Assembly (NCBI GenBank): GCA_934623575.1 | Contig: CAKTVL010000008.1 | Coordinates: forward strand, 1-64,000 | DNA: 64,000 nt | Direction of reading: 5' to 3' | Source: an uncultured Oscillospiraceae bacterium | Lineage (GTDB): Bacteria; Bacillota; Clostridia; Oscillospirales; Oscillospiraceae | In this document: positions 1 to 8,282 of the stretch, in pieces | Layout: each line of letters opens with the position of its first letter | Numbering within the stretch: position 1 is the stretch's first letter | Made by a program: the position numbers and the translations under genes | The notes under the pieces: generated by a model | The model's input: the letters and a program-made list of their open reading frames with translations, nothing else | The model's database searches: none | Told to the model about the DNA's origin: nothing

Positions 1-350
1 AAAGATGACCGCTGTGATCTTCGCTGTCCTCCGGGATGGACAACCGTACCAACCCATTTTGCAATCTGCCGGTTAACTGAGCTGCATCATTTTCATCCGG
101 CCCGCAAAGGGTCTGGTTCTTTGCGCCCTTTTCCGATATATCCCTTATACACGCGAACTGTAATTTTATCCCTTGACAAACCCATAGCCGACTGCTTTTT
201 CTTTCGTCCTCCGCAGAGCCTTGAAATCCCGCCTAAAGGCGCTCCAAATAACTGGGGCCGCTATCGTTACCCTCTTAGGCTTCTGTAATCGCACACAGCG
301 GCTCACAGGGGCAAACGCAGGGTAATTCACGCACTTATCCGCGCACCGCA
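1..350. other. gene-poor left edge
   Basis: No convincing gene is seen. The stretch lies downstream of the minus-strand winged-helix gene that ends at 351. In the related element further right the same position (19684-19861) separates the winged-helix gene from the mobilisation genes, so this may be the equivalent spacer, but no oriT or hairpin can be assigned. The single open frame across it (minus strand, 166-645) runs antisense to the winged-helix gene and looks spurious. Confidence 0.4.
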
Positions 351-782
351 TCAGCATTCCGCACCGCCTTTCTGCGCCAGTTGTTCCATGCGCCTTGCCG
401 CTCGCTGCCGCTCCTGTGCCCGCTCCGCAGCATCCAACTGCCGCTGATAAAACTGGTCGATGGAAAACTGGATCGGCAGGATCGTGTAGAGCAGACTTCC
501 GTTTTGCTTGCGCCCGTCCCGCGTGATGATGCTGGTGCGCTCGGTGCGGATAAGTCCGCGTTCCTCCAACTCCTGCACGTACTTCCGCACGGTGTTGCGA
601 CTCATGCCCACCGCCTTGCCGATGGTGGCGTAGCTGGGATGGCACTGATAGGTTCTGCGGTCTTCGATGCGGAGCAGGTAACCGTAGACAGCGATCGCAC
701 CGTGAGACAAGCCCAGCTGATAGATCTCATTGGGCAGAGGAAAATAGTTCTTGACCGGGTCGCGCTTTGTCCAAGTTCTCAT
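351..782 (-). CDS. winged-helix replication-initiator-like DNA-binding protein
   Basis: The 143-residue protein has a helix-turn-helix core of the type found in replication initiators and regulators of mobilisable elements (family-level recognition only). Residues about 12-75 contain the conserved run YFPLPNEIYQLGLSHGAIAV, then CHPSYATIGKAVGMSRNTVRKYV, the recognition-helix part, followed by a basic Q/R-rich tail. The ATG at 782 is chosen because GGAGGTG sits six bases upstream; an upstream in-frame start lacks this. It overlaps the excisionase-like gene by 4 bases, so the two are translationally coupled. A clear paralogue lies at 19862-20407 in the second element (shared PNEI, CYPSYKTIGHAIGMS, EE(K/R)GLI). 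Role inferred: replication or regulation of the element. Confidence 0.7.
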   Translation of the reverse strand: MRTWTKRDPVKNYFPLPNEIYQLGLSHGAIAVYGYLLRIEDRRTYQCHPSYATIGKAVGMSRNTVRKYVQELEERGLIRTERTSIITRDGRKQNGSLLYTILPIQFSIDQFYQRQLDAAERAQERQRAARRMEQLAQKGGAEC

Positions 783-988
783 CTGACACCTCCAGTCTGC
801 TGCTCTACCCACTGTTGGAATTTATCCTTGGGCACCACGAACCGACTGCCGATGCGCACAGACGGAAATACTTCTTCGTGCATCAACTCGTAGGCACTGG
901 AGATGGACACGCCCAGCGTCTTTGCCACCAATTCCGCGTTGAGGAACAGCGGCAGCTCCTCATAGCTTTTGTAAATGGATTCTTTCAA
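779..988 (-). CDS. excisionase-like small HTH protein
   Basis: About 69 residues with the MerR/excisionase fold: LFLNAELVAKTLGVSISSAY is the helix-turn-helix and PSVRIGSRFVVPKDKFQQWV the wing and final helix. Such proteins bend att DNA to direct excision by tyrosine integrases, or regulate the element. An ATG at 1003 exists, but GGGAGGG lies inside its first codons; a TTG at 988 is correctly spaced from that site and is preferred. The homologue at 17034-17252 sits directly beside an integrase, whereas here the neighbour is the winged-helix gene; the integrase of this element would lie outside the window. Confidence 0.75.
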   Translation of the reverse strand: MKESIYKSYEELPLFLNAELVAKTLGVSISSAYELMHEEVFPSVRIGSRFVVPKDKFQQWVEQQTGGVR

Positions 989-1049
989 GAGAAACCCTCC
1001 CATACTAAATTCAGTGAAAAAATATCTTGCGTTTCGGAGGTCCCTCTGT

Positions 1050-1133
1050 TAGACTGTTTGCAGATGGAGTCTGCGTTTTCCGAAACGCGGCGCGCCGCTG
1101 GACTGCTGCAACAGTTCAGCGGCTTTTCTTTTT
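1050..1133 (+). ncRNA. candidate antisense RNA with intrinsic terminator, opposite the excisionase/rep leader
   Basis: On the plus strand a weak promoter (TTGCGT at 1027, 17-base spacer, TAGACT at 1050) is followed by about 70 bases ending in a hairpin (1094-1123, GCCGCTG arms with an inner ACTG/CAGT) and a T tract (1124-1133). A 10-bp inverted repeat (1029-1038 with 1079-1088) encloses the region. The transcript would be antisense to the leader of the minus-strand operon starting at 988. The equivalent place at 20494-20576 has a stronger promoter and a similar terminal hairpin, which is why I read this as a small RNA rather than a stray terminator. Not proven. Confidence 0.35.
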
Positions 1134-1439
1134 GTCAGAACAATATACGGCTCTCACCTCTTTCTGCTTTAGGTCTGCCATGCACCATACCCGTTCCTGC
1201 CCCGCTTTTTCTGCGCGGCGTATATCTCTGCCTTGGTACGCTCGACCGCTCGGTTACAGCGTCGTGGCGATACTTCCCCGGCGAGTATCATCTCTGGTGA
1301 TGGGTATTCAATTGTCAAGGTGCAACCTCCGGATAAGCAGTCTTTTTCCCATTGACAATATCTTGTTCCGGTGTTAGACTTATCTCAATCCGTTTTTGAC
1401 AGTCTTTCCGTGATCGTATGGTAACACACTTTTCACCCC

Positions 1440-1467
1440 TTGTCAAGACTGTCCGTATTTTTATATT
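1440..1467 (+). promoter_or_regulatory. promoter of the DUF6076 gene
   Basis: TTGTCA (1440-1445), 16 bases, TATATT (1462-1467), then GAGGTG seven bases before the ATG at 1496. The 1134-1439 stretch upstream holds no gene I can support. Confidence 0.5.
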
Positions 1468-1495
1468 ACAATTGTCTATTTTGAGGTGATCTGCC

Positions 1496-2464
1496 ATGTG
1501 GTATGCCAAAATGTATTTCTCTGAGGGCAGAGAGATTTTTCAGTATGATCCCCTTGGTATGCAGGGCGTTCCGGATGTCCAGAGGGAGCTTCCCTTTCTG
1601 GAGAGCCTTCTCTCCTTTCAGGAATTGGACTGCGCGGAGGTGACACCGCTACTTCAATGCATCGCGGAGGATTGGAGCCGATTTATCGCAGAGGATGACC
1701 GGGGCGCGCTGGAGAGTGCCATGAAAAAGCTGGGCGAATTAGCCTCCGTACACATTTATTTTCAACTTCTCTATGTCCACTGTTACTACCGCCAGACAGC
1801 AATATTTATCCGGAACGACCGACGCAGTGCGGAGGATGCGAAATTGCTGGATGAGCTGCACCAGCCCCCTGAACAGCTTCCGCTGTACCAGCAGCAGATC
1901 CAACGCTTTTTTGAGTTGGTGCTGGATGTAGACAGCGCGGGACGGGAGCCGCAGGCGCAGGCGGCAAAAAATTACTTTCACGACTCTCCGAAAGATCCCG
2001 GCCTGTTTTGTTTCCACCCCATCCCGCTCAGCTTTGAGCCGGTGGAGCCGGGGCGGTGTTCGCCGGTGCTGTATTCCTCCAGCATCCGGGACATGATCGA
2101 CTACTCTCTGCGAAGCTGCGTGGAGCGGAACATCACCGTGCGGCGTTGCAAGAACTGCGGACGATGGTTCCCGCAGACCGGGCGGGTCAGCGCGGAGTAT
2201 TGCGAGCGACCCGTTCCGAAAGGGCAGCAGCGCTGCCGCGACATCGGCGCTCTGAAGCAGTGGACGCTTCGACAGGCAAACAATGACGCTTTCAAAGCCT
2301 ACCGCAAGGAATACAAGCGGCGCTTTGCGTGGATCAAGGCCGGGCGGATCACCGATCAGCAGTTTTACGATTGGAGCGAGCGGGCCAGAGCGGAAAAGGA
2401 TAAATGCGAGCAGGGGCTGATCTCCCAGAAGGAACTGGAGACCTGGCTGAAGGAATCCAAATGA
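1496..2464 (+). CDS. DUF6076-like protein with a zinc-binding motif
   Basis: The 322-residue protein matches my recollection of the DUF6076 family, common on Clostridia mobile elements; function unknown. The N-terminal two thirds is helical and acidic. Around residues 218-250 is a treble-clef-like zinc site: CKNCGRWF, then YC and C about 20-30 residues on. The C-terminal 80 residues are charged and helical. The start is fixed by GAGGTG upstream of the ATG. It is monocistronic, facing away from the excisionase/rep pair and converging on the BRO-N gene, with a terminator directly after its stop. Confidence 0.6.
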   Translation: MWYAKMYFSEGREIFQYDPLGMQGVPDVQRELPFLESLLSFQELDCAEVTPLLQCIAEDWSRFIAEDDRGALESAMKKLGELASVHIYFQLLYVHCYYRQTAIFIRNDRRSAEDAKLLDELHQPPEQLPLYQQQIQRFFELVLDVDSAGREPQAQAAKNYFHDSPKDPGLFCFHPIPLSFEPVEPGRCSPVLYSSSIRDMIDYSLRSCVERNITVRRCKNCGRWFPQTGRVSAEYCERPVPKGQQRCRDIGALKQWTLRQANNDAFKAYRKEYKRRFAWIKAGRITDQQFYDWSERARAEKDKCEQGLISQKELETWLKESK

Positions 2465-2508
2465 AAAAACCGTGTGCTGACCGTAAAGGTCCGCACACGG
2501 TTTTCTTT
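2464..2508 (+). terminator. intrinsic terminator after the DUF6076 gene
   Basis: AAAACCGTGTGC pairs with GCACACGGTTTT around a 15-base loop, followed by a T-rich run. It sits at the DUF6076 stop codon and merges into the dispersed repeat. Confidence 0.8.
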
Positions 2509-2530
2509 GTCTATAGCGAGGCAGATTTTA
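2503..2530 (+). repeat. dispersed hairpin-associated repeat, copy 1
   Basis: TTCTTTGTCTATAGCGAGGC followed by AGATTTTA is the most diverged of at least six intergenic copies (consensus TTCTTTGTYTAT, optional base, GCGGCGCAG, then roughly TTCTGAG). As at every other copy, a hairpin lies directly upstream. Confidence 0.55.
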
Positions 2531-2555
2531 AACCGCCCCATGTAGGGTCTGAATG

Positions 2556-3416
2556 CTATTTTTCTTTATTTCCCGCATCTTCCAGCAGATTTGTAACCAC
2601 TTCACTGAGCTGCGCGGCGTTCTTGGAAGTGATGACAGGAACGCCGGTCTGCGTCTCAATGGCCTTCCGTGCGTCACCGGCCACCTTGCCACCGGCACGG
2701 GCCACGTCGATGTTCTCCGAAAGGGTTACCGGTGCCTTCTGCTTGGAAATTTCCGTGGTGGTGGCCTCCGCCAGCATATTCAGCACCAACTCCAGCGTGG
2801 TCATGTTGTCACGAAGGTTTTCCTTTTTCAAGCCTTTTAGGTTTTTGTACTGCCGGGTGGACATCCCCGACCATGCACGGGAGATCTCATCGGTGAGGAT
2901 GGCGTATTCCACGCCCTTCTGCACGCCGCGGGCATCCCACTCATCTGTCAGTTCCTTACGGACCTGAATGGCTTGCAGCCGCTGGTTGATCCACTCGCGG
3001 GTGTAGCCTTTCTTGAGGTAGGTTTCCAATGCCCGCTCGATGGTCAGCTCTGGGTCGATGGTTTCCTCGATACGCTCCCGTCCCACCTGTGCCAGCCAGA
3101 GTTTGAACGGCTCCGCCTTGGGTGACGGGATGGACTGGATGATGCGGAGGAGCTGTTCGGTATCGGCCACATCGGTCAGGCGTTTTTTACCATCATGAGC
3201 CGTCATTTTCAAACCGTGACAATTTGTCACGGTTTCATTGCCCTCGGCCTTTAACCGTTGTTTGAGTTTGCGCCAATACGCCGTGGGATCAACGCTGTCC
3301 GTCAGTACGCCAACTACATCGACAATGGAAAAGTACCATTCTTCCTTTTCCTCGTCCCACGCCGTGCGGATACGTTGGTTTTCAAAAGGTTGGGTTTTAT
3401 CGTTTGGACCCGCCAT
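2556..3416 (-). CDS. BRO-N / DinD-like DNA-damage or antirepressor protein
   Basis: The 286-residue product resembles DinD and phage antirepressors with a BRO-N domain. Residues about 10-110 carry the domain: AWDEEKEEWYFSIVDVVGVL, then YWRKLKQRLK and GKKRLTDVADTEQLLRIIQ. The remainder is helical, with LTDEWDARGVQKGVEYAILT, typical of DinD-like proteins. The ATG at 3416 is preferred because AGGAGG lies seven bases upstream. Family knowledge links such proteins to SOS-responsive or phage regulatory roles; its job here is unknown. It faces the same way as the large operon at 3698-11399 but is separated by 281 bases, so co-transcription is uncertain. Confidence 0.7.
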   Translation of the reverse strand: MAGPNDKTQPFENQRIRTAWDEEKEEWYFSIVDVVGVLTDSVDPTAYWRKLKQRLKAEGNETVTNCHGLKMTAHDGKKRLTDVADTEQLLRIIQSIPSPKAEPFKLWLAQVGRERIEETIDPELTIERALETYLKKGYTREWINQRLQAIQVRKELTDEWDARGVQKGVEYAILTDEISRAWSGMSTRQYKNLKGLKKENLRDNMTTLELVLNMLAEATTTEISKQKAPVTLSENIDVARAGGKVAGDARKAIETQTGVPVITSKNAAQLSEVVTNLLEDAGNKEK

Positions 3417-3697
3417 GCTCGGCCTCCTTGCACAAATGCGTGCTCTTCTTTTTCCGCAAGATGAATGTGATAGCAATTTGTCTTGCTGATGCCTATGGTT
3501 GCTCTCGAACAAACGTATTCATTAGAGCATCAAAGGCATTTTTCAACAATACAACCGAGTCTTGCAAGCAAAAGCCAATAGTCGATCTTCGTACATCTTG
3601 CTGACTGATAGCCGCAAATAATACCATAGGCCTCGTTGGCCTTCTTGAGCATTATTCGCCACACAACGGCTATATGATAGCGTTTGTTCTTCTTCCT

Positions 3698-5224
3698 TTA
3701 AGGACTATATGGCTCTCTATTTCCGGAAAAGTCATCAATTAAGGCATCAATAAGGCGATCTGCGTCAGAGCCTAATTGATCGACAATAACACTAAAAACA
3801 TGTTCAAGAATCTTTTTCTCCGTCTTATTAAGTGTTTTGAGTGTATTGATCGCCTTAAATGCCGTTGTACCTTTAAGCGTACCAATAAGCATATCCAGTT
3901 CATCAAAAGCGATTTCTTGATAATATATACCAGATTCATCTGTGACTACCGAATTCGAAACCGCTTTTTGAGCTGAAGATAATTTTTGGGAAATGCGACT
4001 CTTGGCTATAATATCAGTACCATTTTCGATGGCATCGACTGCATCTCGGACAGTTGCTTTGGTCTTTTCGAGTTCCTCAGACAGCTCCCTATTCCTCTTT
4101 AATGATGCTGCTCTTATTTCTCGGGTTATCTCTGCTGCAACTTTTTGCAATTGTTCAATTAATACAAAATAGGCGGGGGTTTTTTCAAAATTATCGCGGC
4201 GAGCATTAGGAATCAGGTAAGCACTTGAAACAAATACTTCACCGATTGACCAGCCATTAAAGCGTGCATCTTTAAATACTGTGTTCAAGGTTTGTCCATC
4301 GCCAATCTGTATATTTCCTTTTCTCAAGCGAAGCCCCTTAATGGTCTTATCATAAATACTTCCGAGATAATTCGTTTTTCCAAGCCAAGCTATCGCTAAC
4401 ACGCTGCCATCATGTTGTTGTATCTTCACAAGTTCAATGTCACTAATAGCATCAAACAAGTTTTTTCCTTTGTCCACCAAAAAACGATCTTTATAAGGTT
4501 TATACAGTGGTGTGGTTGTGTTACCAAAAGAAACCGAAATATTATAAGAATTGACATCCATTCCTTCGGCATATAGACGCCGGACAATCTCTTTCCCCCA
4601 AGCAAAGGAACTTGGGTCATAAGGAACAGGGGCATTTTGTGAAATATATGAAACTACATTTTCATAGTCATTAAGTCCGGAAGTGTCATCCACCCCATCT
4701 AAAATGACTTTAAAATAGTGTGATGCTCTGCTCTCTGAATAGCGCTCAACAAAATATACTCGCCCAAGAACTTCTGTAATCGTAACCTCTCTGTCATCCT
4801 TGGCAGTTAAGAGCTGCGACAGTCTACTTGAGTCAATTATTATTCTGGTACCGATGTTCTCTGATACAGCACTGGTTTCAAATGTCAGTTTTGAGCAATA
4901 TCCCAATGCTGCGAGTCGACCAATACCGCGAAATCCTCTATCCAGTTCAGATGCTTTTTTAGAATTACCAATACTTATTAATGTCTGTTCTGCCTCATCC
5001 GCAGGAATTCCAGTTCCGTTATCTGAAATAACGATACTTCTTTCCGCCGGAGACAAGCGGATAACTATTTCTGCAGCATCTTTTTTTAGTAAATTTTGAC
5101 GAACTGCATTATCAATCGCATCTGCAGCATTTTGGATGTATTCTCGAAAAACGACATATGGATCTGCATACATGCCTGTTGTCAATGACTCAAGTGTGTA
5201 CTTCCCAATTATAATATTGCTCAT
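3698..5224 (-). CDS. GHKL (Hsp90/MORC-like) ATPase, last gene of the candidate defence operon
   Basis: The 508-residue protein has an N-terminal GHKL ATPase: the N box FREYIQNAADAID (E28, N32), the G1 box ISDNGTGIP (D68, G70, G72) and the GFRGIGRLAALG lid motif (97-108). This is the arrangement of Hsp90, MutL and MORC proteins, not of histidine kinases; no dimerisation-phosphoacceptor helix is present. A middle transducer-like region and a helical, probably coiled-coil C-terminus (about 350-500) follow. In MORC and MutL relatives ATP drives dimer clamping on DNA. It begins 1 base after the radical SAM stop codon, so it is the last cistron of a seven-gene operon. Specific role unknown; DNA clamping or sensing is inference. 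Confidence 0.8.
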   Translation of the reverse strand: MSNIIIGKYTLESLTTGMYADPYVVFREYIQNAADAIDNAVRQNLLKKDAAEIVIRLSPAERSIVISDNGTGIPADEAEQTLISIGNSKKASELDRGFRGIGRLAALGYCSKLTFETSAVSENIGTRIIIDSSRLSQLLTAKDDREVTITEVLGRVYFVERYSESRASHYFKVILDGVDDTSGLNDYENVVSYISQNAPVPYDPSSFAWGKEIVRRLYAEGMDVNSYNISVSFGNTTTPLYKPYKDRFLVDKGKNLFDAISDIELVKIQQHDGSVLAIAWLGKTNYLGSIYDKTIKGLRLRKGNIQIGDGQTLNTVFKDARFNGWSIGEVFVSSAYLIPNARRDNFEKTPAYFVLIEQLQKVAAEITREIRAASLKRNRELSEELEKTKATVRDAVDAIENGTDIIAKSRISQKLSSAQKAVSNSVVTDESGIYYQEIAFDELDMLIGTLKGTTAFKAINTLKTLNKTEKKILEHVFSVIVDQLGSDADRLIDALIDDFSGNREPYSP

Positions 5225-5225
5225 G

Positions 5226-7265
5226 TTACCCCTCCAGGAATTGCGAGAACTTTATCTGAATGTTTTTAAAAATCGCTTCAGATGTACTGTTTAGCAATTT
5301 TTGGCCAAGTTCTTGATCGTTCATGGCCACAATTTTCTGCTTAAAAACCGCAAAGTTCTGTTCGAGCAAAGTTGCAAGGTTCAGCATATCCATTTCGCTA
5401 ATGGCCTTTTGAGCAATGTGATGGTCACATGCATTAAAAGCACCTACATCGACAAAACGGCGATATATTCTTATAAGCTCAAAATCAACATATCCGATAC
5501 CACTCTTTCTGCAAATGGTATACCACTTTTGAAATTGTTCATCTGCATCATAGTCACTGCTACTCAATTTGTTTAATATATCGCGCACTCCTGTCCGGCC
5601 AAAAAATGAAACAAAATTCTTAAATGGGCTCTGAAGAGTGCTGTCACAGACAAACTCAACAACATCTTTGTAGATGTCGGGAAATTCAACTGTTATATAT
5701 TTTTTCAGCAAAGAGAATGTGGGTGATGCCAGTTCAATCATCCCCATAAGAGCAACAACGCGAGGCGTGGTTAAATATAGGAGATATAGTTTTTTATGGA
5801 GATCTGAAGATATGCCTAACAACTTTTCAGGCAAAAACTCGTTATCACTGATCAATGAAACAAACGAATCAACATTCCCCTCGAGCTGATCATACAGCCG
5901 ATTCCACTCTTTAATCCTGCGCTGGTTTCTATCCCAAGCACTCTTGCGGATAGCGAGTTCTTCTTTTGTTTCAGTTGTTCGCCCTCTACCACCTTCACTA
6001 AAGTGACCTCGAGCAGCGATCAATTTGTCCGGCATGCATAGATAGCGAACAAATTCATCTGCATCTTTGCCAAAATCCGCTTCAAAGAACGACCTGCTTC
6101 CAACCCCTTTGCCCTGTGTAGGAATGAGCATGCATTGTACTGCTCTTAAAAACTTTGCATTCCATTTTGAGCCAACATAGCCACGCTCATGCGCGGACAA
6201 GGGAATATACCGCATAGGGAAAGAAAATGCGCTTATTCTTGATCCCTCTGGCAACTCCTTGTTCAGTTTGTCCTTCAAATCGAGGGTAATTCTCATCCTG
6301 TTATACAAGTCTGCAGGCGTATCTGCAGCATACTGATGACCTTTACCGCCAAAGTCTTCGCTATTGTAAAGAACATAGTTAGAAAGTTCAGTTATTCCGT
6401 ATTTTGCACACAGTCTTAATGCCCGCTCATAGGTCTCGCGATCTTCAATATGATCAAATGCAATTCTGGCCGGCCGCAGCGCAATTTCACCTAAGCGTCG
6501 TGCCTTTGCCTCGGTTAAAAACATTGCATCAAGACCCTGGTTAAAGTCAACATATCGGCGAACAGTCTTTCCGGTCTTAGGGTTCACATAGGTAGCGCCC
6601 TTGCCAAACCCAGCCGCGATAATATCGTCAATGATCTGATTGAATTTGGGAGACCGTAAAACATTATTATCCATCAGGAGTAGATCCTTTTTCGGACCAT
6701 ACTTTGCATCGATTTTTTTGATTTTTTCCTTTATATCTATGTACGGAATAAATGTGGGCTCCAACGTCTGGACAGCACAAAATCCACACTTGTTTCCGCA
6801 GCCCTTCGTTGCACTGAGGAAGTAAGCGTCTCTAAACGGATATTTGTAGTCAGTCTCATCCAGGATTGAATAATCCGGAACAATCTGATCGATGCATTCA
6901 TCTCCAGGCAAGTTTAATTTACCAGGCTCGTTTAACAGGCCACGAACCGGATTGATTCCTGTCTCTTCGAAGATCTGTTCAGGCAACATTGTCGCAGCAA
7001 TACCGCCTACTGTGATTTGGTCAATCGAATCAACAAGTGTTTTTGCATATTCAATGGCCTCAATTGTAGCAGCCCATTCAAAAGTAAAGAGGGATGTCAC
7101 ATATACATGATCCCATTTGGTATTCGCAAACGCGGGAGGCAACTTACCTTTCGTAAACCGGACATAATCATGCATCTTTTCTCTATGAAATGATGCAATT
7201 TTCATGAGGCCAAGCGGCGGATATTTGTTCTTGTACTTGGGCTCTATTAGCAATATCTTTCTCAT
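5226..7265 (-). CDS. radical SAM protein, large, with B12-binding-like N-terminal region
   Basis: The 679-residue protein carries the radical SAM cluster motif KGCGNKCGFCAVQ with C156, C160 and C163 (CX3CX2C). The first 130 residues (starting KILLIEPKYKNKYPPLGLMK and including TVGGIAATMLPEQIF) resemble the Rossmann-like B12-binding domain of COG1032-type enzymes, but the DxHxxG cobalamin signature is not seen. A 300-residue C-terminal extension is unassigned. Radical SAM enzymes cleave S-adenosylmethionine to start difficult C-H chemistry on small molecules, RNA or peptides; the substrate here is unknown. Lying in an operon with SNF2, ParB-like, nuclease and GHKL genes, a nucleic-acid or nucleotide substrate is plausible but unproven. 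It starts 24 bases after the upstream ParB-like gene. Confidence 0.85.
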   Translation of the reverse strand: MRKILLIEPKYKNKYPPLGLMKIASFHREKMHDYVRFTKGKLPPAFANTKWDHVYVTSLFTFEWAATIEAIEYAKTLVDSIDQITVGGIAATMLPEQIFEETGINPVRGLLNEPGKLNLPGDECIDQIVPDYSILDETDYKYPFRDAYFLSATKGCGNKCGFCAVQTLEPTFIPYIDIKEKIKKIDAKYGPKKDLLLMDNNVLRSPKFNQIIDDIIAAGFGKGATYVNPKTGKTVRRYVDFNQGLDAMFLTEAKARRLGEIALRPARIAFDHIEDRETYERALRLCAKYGITELSNYVLYNSEDFGGKGHQYAADTPADLYNRMRITLDLKDKLNKELPEGSRISAFSFPMRYIPLSAHERGYVGSKWNAKFLRAVQCMLIPTQGKGVGSRSFFEADFGKDADEFVRYLCMPDKLIAARGHFSEGGRGRTTETKEELAIRKSAWDRNQRRIKEWNRLYDQLEGNVDSFVSLISDNEFLPEKLLGISSDLHKKLYLLYLTTPRVVALMGMIELASPTFSLLKKYITVEFPDIYKDVVEFVCDSTLQSPFKNFVSFFGRTGVRDILNKLSSSDYDADEQFQKWYTICRKSGIGYVDFELIRIYRRFVDVGAFNACDHHIAQKAISEMDMLNLATLLEQNFAVFKQKIVAMNDQELGQKLLNSTSEAIFKNIQIKFSQFLEG

Positions 7266-7289
7266 ATCAGTTATACCCTTCGTGGGGAT

Positions 7290-8282
7290 TTATTTTCCCA
7301 TGTCTTGAATGAGCTTATTAACAGTCTTTTGGATTTTCTTCAACTCAAAACCAACAGATTTATTCGTGGTAGCTTCCAGCAACAATGCTTTCTGGAAATC
7401 GTCATCGTCAATCAAGTCATGAAACTTCTTTATCCGCTGATATCCATTGCTTGCTTTTCCAGTCGCCTTAAATTTTTCATGCCCGTCATAAATGGACGTA
7501 TTGCCCTGGATGATATCCTGCATAATTTTGGTGGCTGTTTTGTCTTTAGCCTTCGCGATCTCGCCCAGAACTGTTCGCACATCCATAGCTTGTTTGATCT
7601 GCTCTGTTTTGACCTGCGCCACGAAGGTATCATCCATTTGGGGATGAGTCTCACGGTATTTATTAATTCCTCTATTTTTTAAGTACTCCTCGTAGTAACT
7701 CCAGCGATCCGGGCGCAAATCATCGTGCTCCAGCATGAAAGAGTATACTTTTAAGTACGCCAGCACTTTACTTTCTGTTAGGCCAACGTTTTTAGCAAGA
7801 ATATCTGTGGCAATACCTGTTGACTCCTTCTGCCGATACAGATAGGCGGCTTGTTCAAAGACGCTCCAATCCTTGCGACCAACCAAATGATACTGACCTA
7901 AAAGGGTAAAAATATCCCCATCCGTAATCTCTTCTGGCAAAATACATGCTCGGACTTTTTGCCATTTAACAGGATCTTTGGCAGCCAATAACCTATAAGC
8001 CGCCAAACGGCTGTTCCCTTCAAGAACAATGTACTCATCATTGCGTTTTACAACCATTAACGGATCAATTAAGCCGCCATTCTGTTCAATGGACAGACGG
8101 AGCTGCTTGACATGATCCATCGAAGTCATTTTTTCTTCGATGATCTCCTGGGTAGGGGTCGATCCATCAGCACGAAGAGCAGAATAAACACGAGGATTCT
8201 CTTCATAGAACAGCAACTCACACTGGTTTAACTGAACCTCACTAACCTCGTATTCTTTCTTCCCAATGGTTATCTTACTCAT
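7290..8282 (-). CDS. ParB/Srx-fold protein (second copy)
   Basis: A 330-residue protein with an N-terminal ParB/sulfiredoxin-like nuclease-fold domain: LRLSIEQNGGLIDPLMVVKR, then IVLEGNSRLAAYRLLA (EGNSR at 88-92, the nucleotide-binding signature of ParB-type CTPases and Srx). A helical middle with possible HTH (ILAKNVGLTESKVLAYLKVY) and a C-terminal helical region follow. The ATG at 8282 is preferred because AGGAGG lies just upstream; it overlaps the SNF2 stop by 8 bases. It has the same length and layout as the ParB-like protein at 10175-11167, so they are likely paralogues with split roles. Related ParB folds occur in DNA-modification islands (for example DpdB), which supports but does not prove such a role. 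Confidence 0.8.
   Translation of the reverse strand: MSKITIGKKEYEVSEVQLNQCELLFYEENPRVYSALRADGSTPTQEIIEEKMTSMDHVKQLRLSIEQNGGLIDPLMVVKRNDEYIVLEGNSRLAAYRLLAAKDPVKWQKVRACILPEEITDGDIFTLLGQYHLVGRKDWSVFEQAAYLYRQKESTGIATDILAKNVGLTESKVLAYLKVYSFMLEHDDLRPDRWSYYEEYLKNRGINKYRETHPQMDDTFVAQVKTEQIKQAMDVRTVLGEIAKAKDKTATKIMQDIIQGNTSIYDGHEKFKATGKASNGYQRIKKFHDLIDDDDFQKALLLEATTNKSVGFELKKIQKTVNKLIQDMGK

Noticed and set aside
2404-2967. 187-codon plus-strand frame
   Set aside because: Runs through a terminator and antisense to the BRO-N gene.
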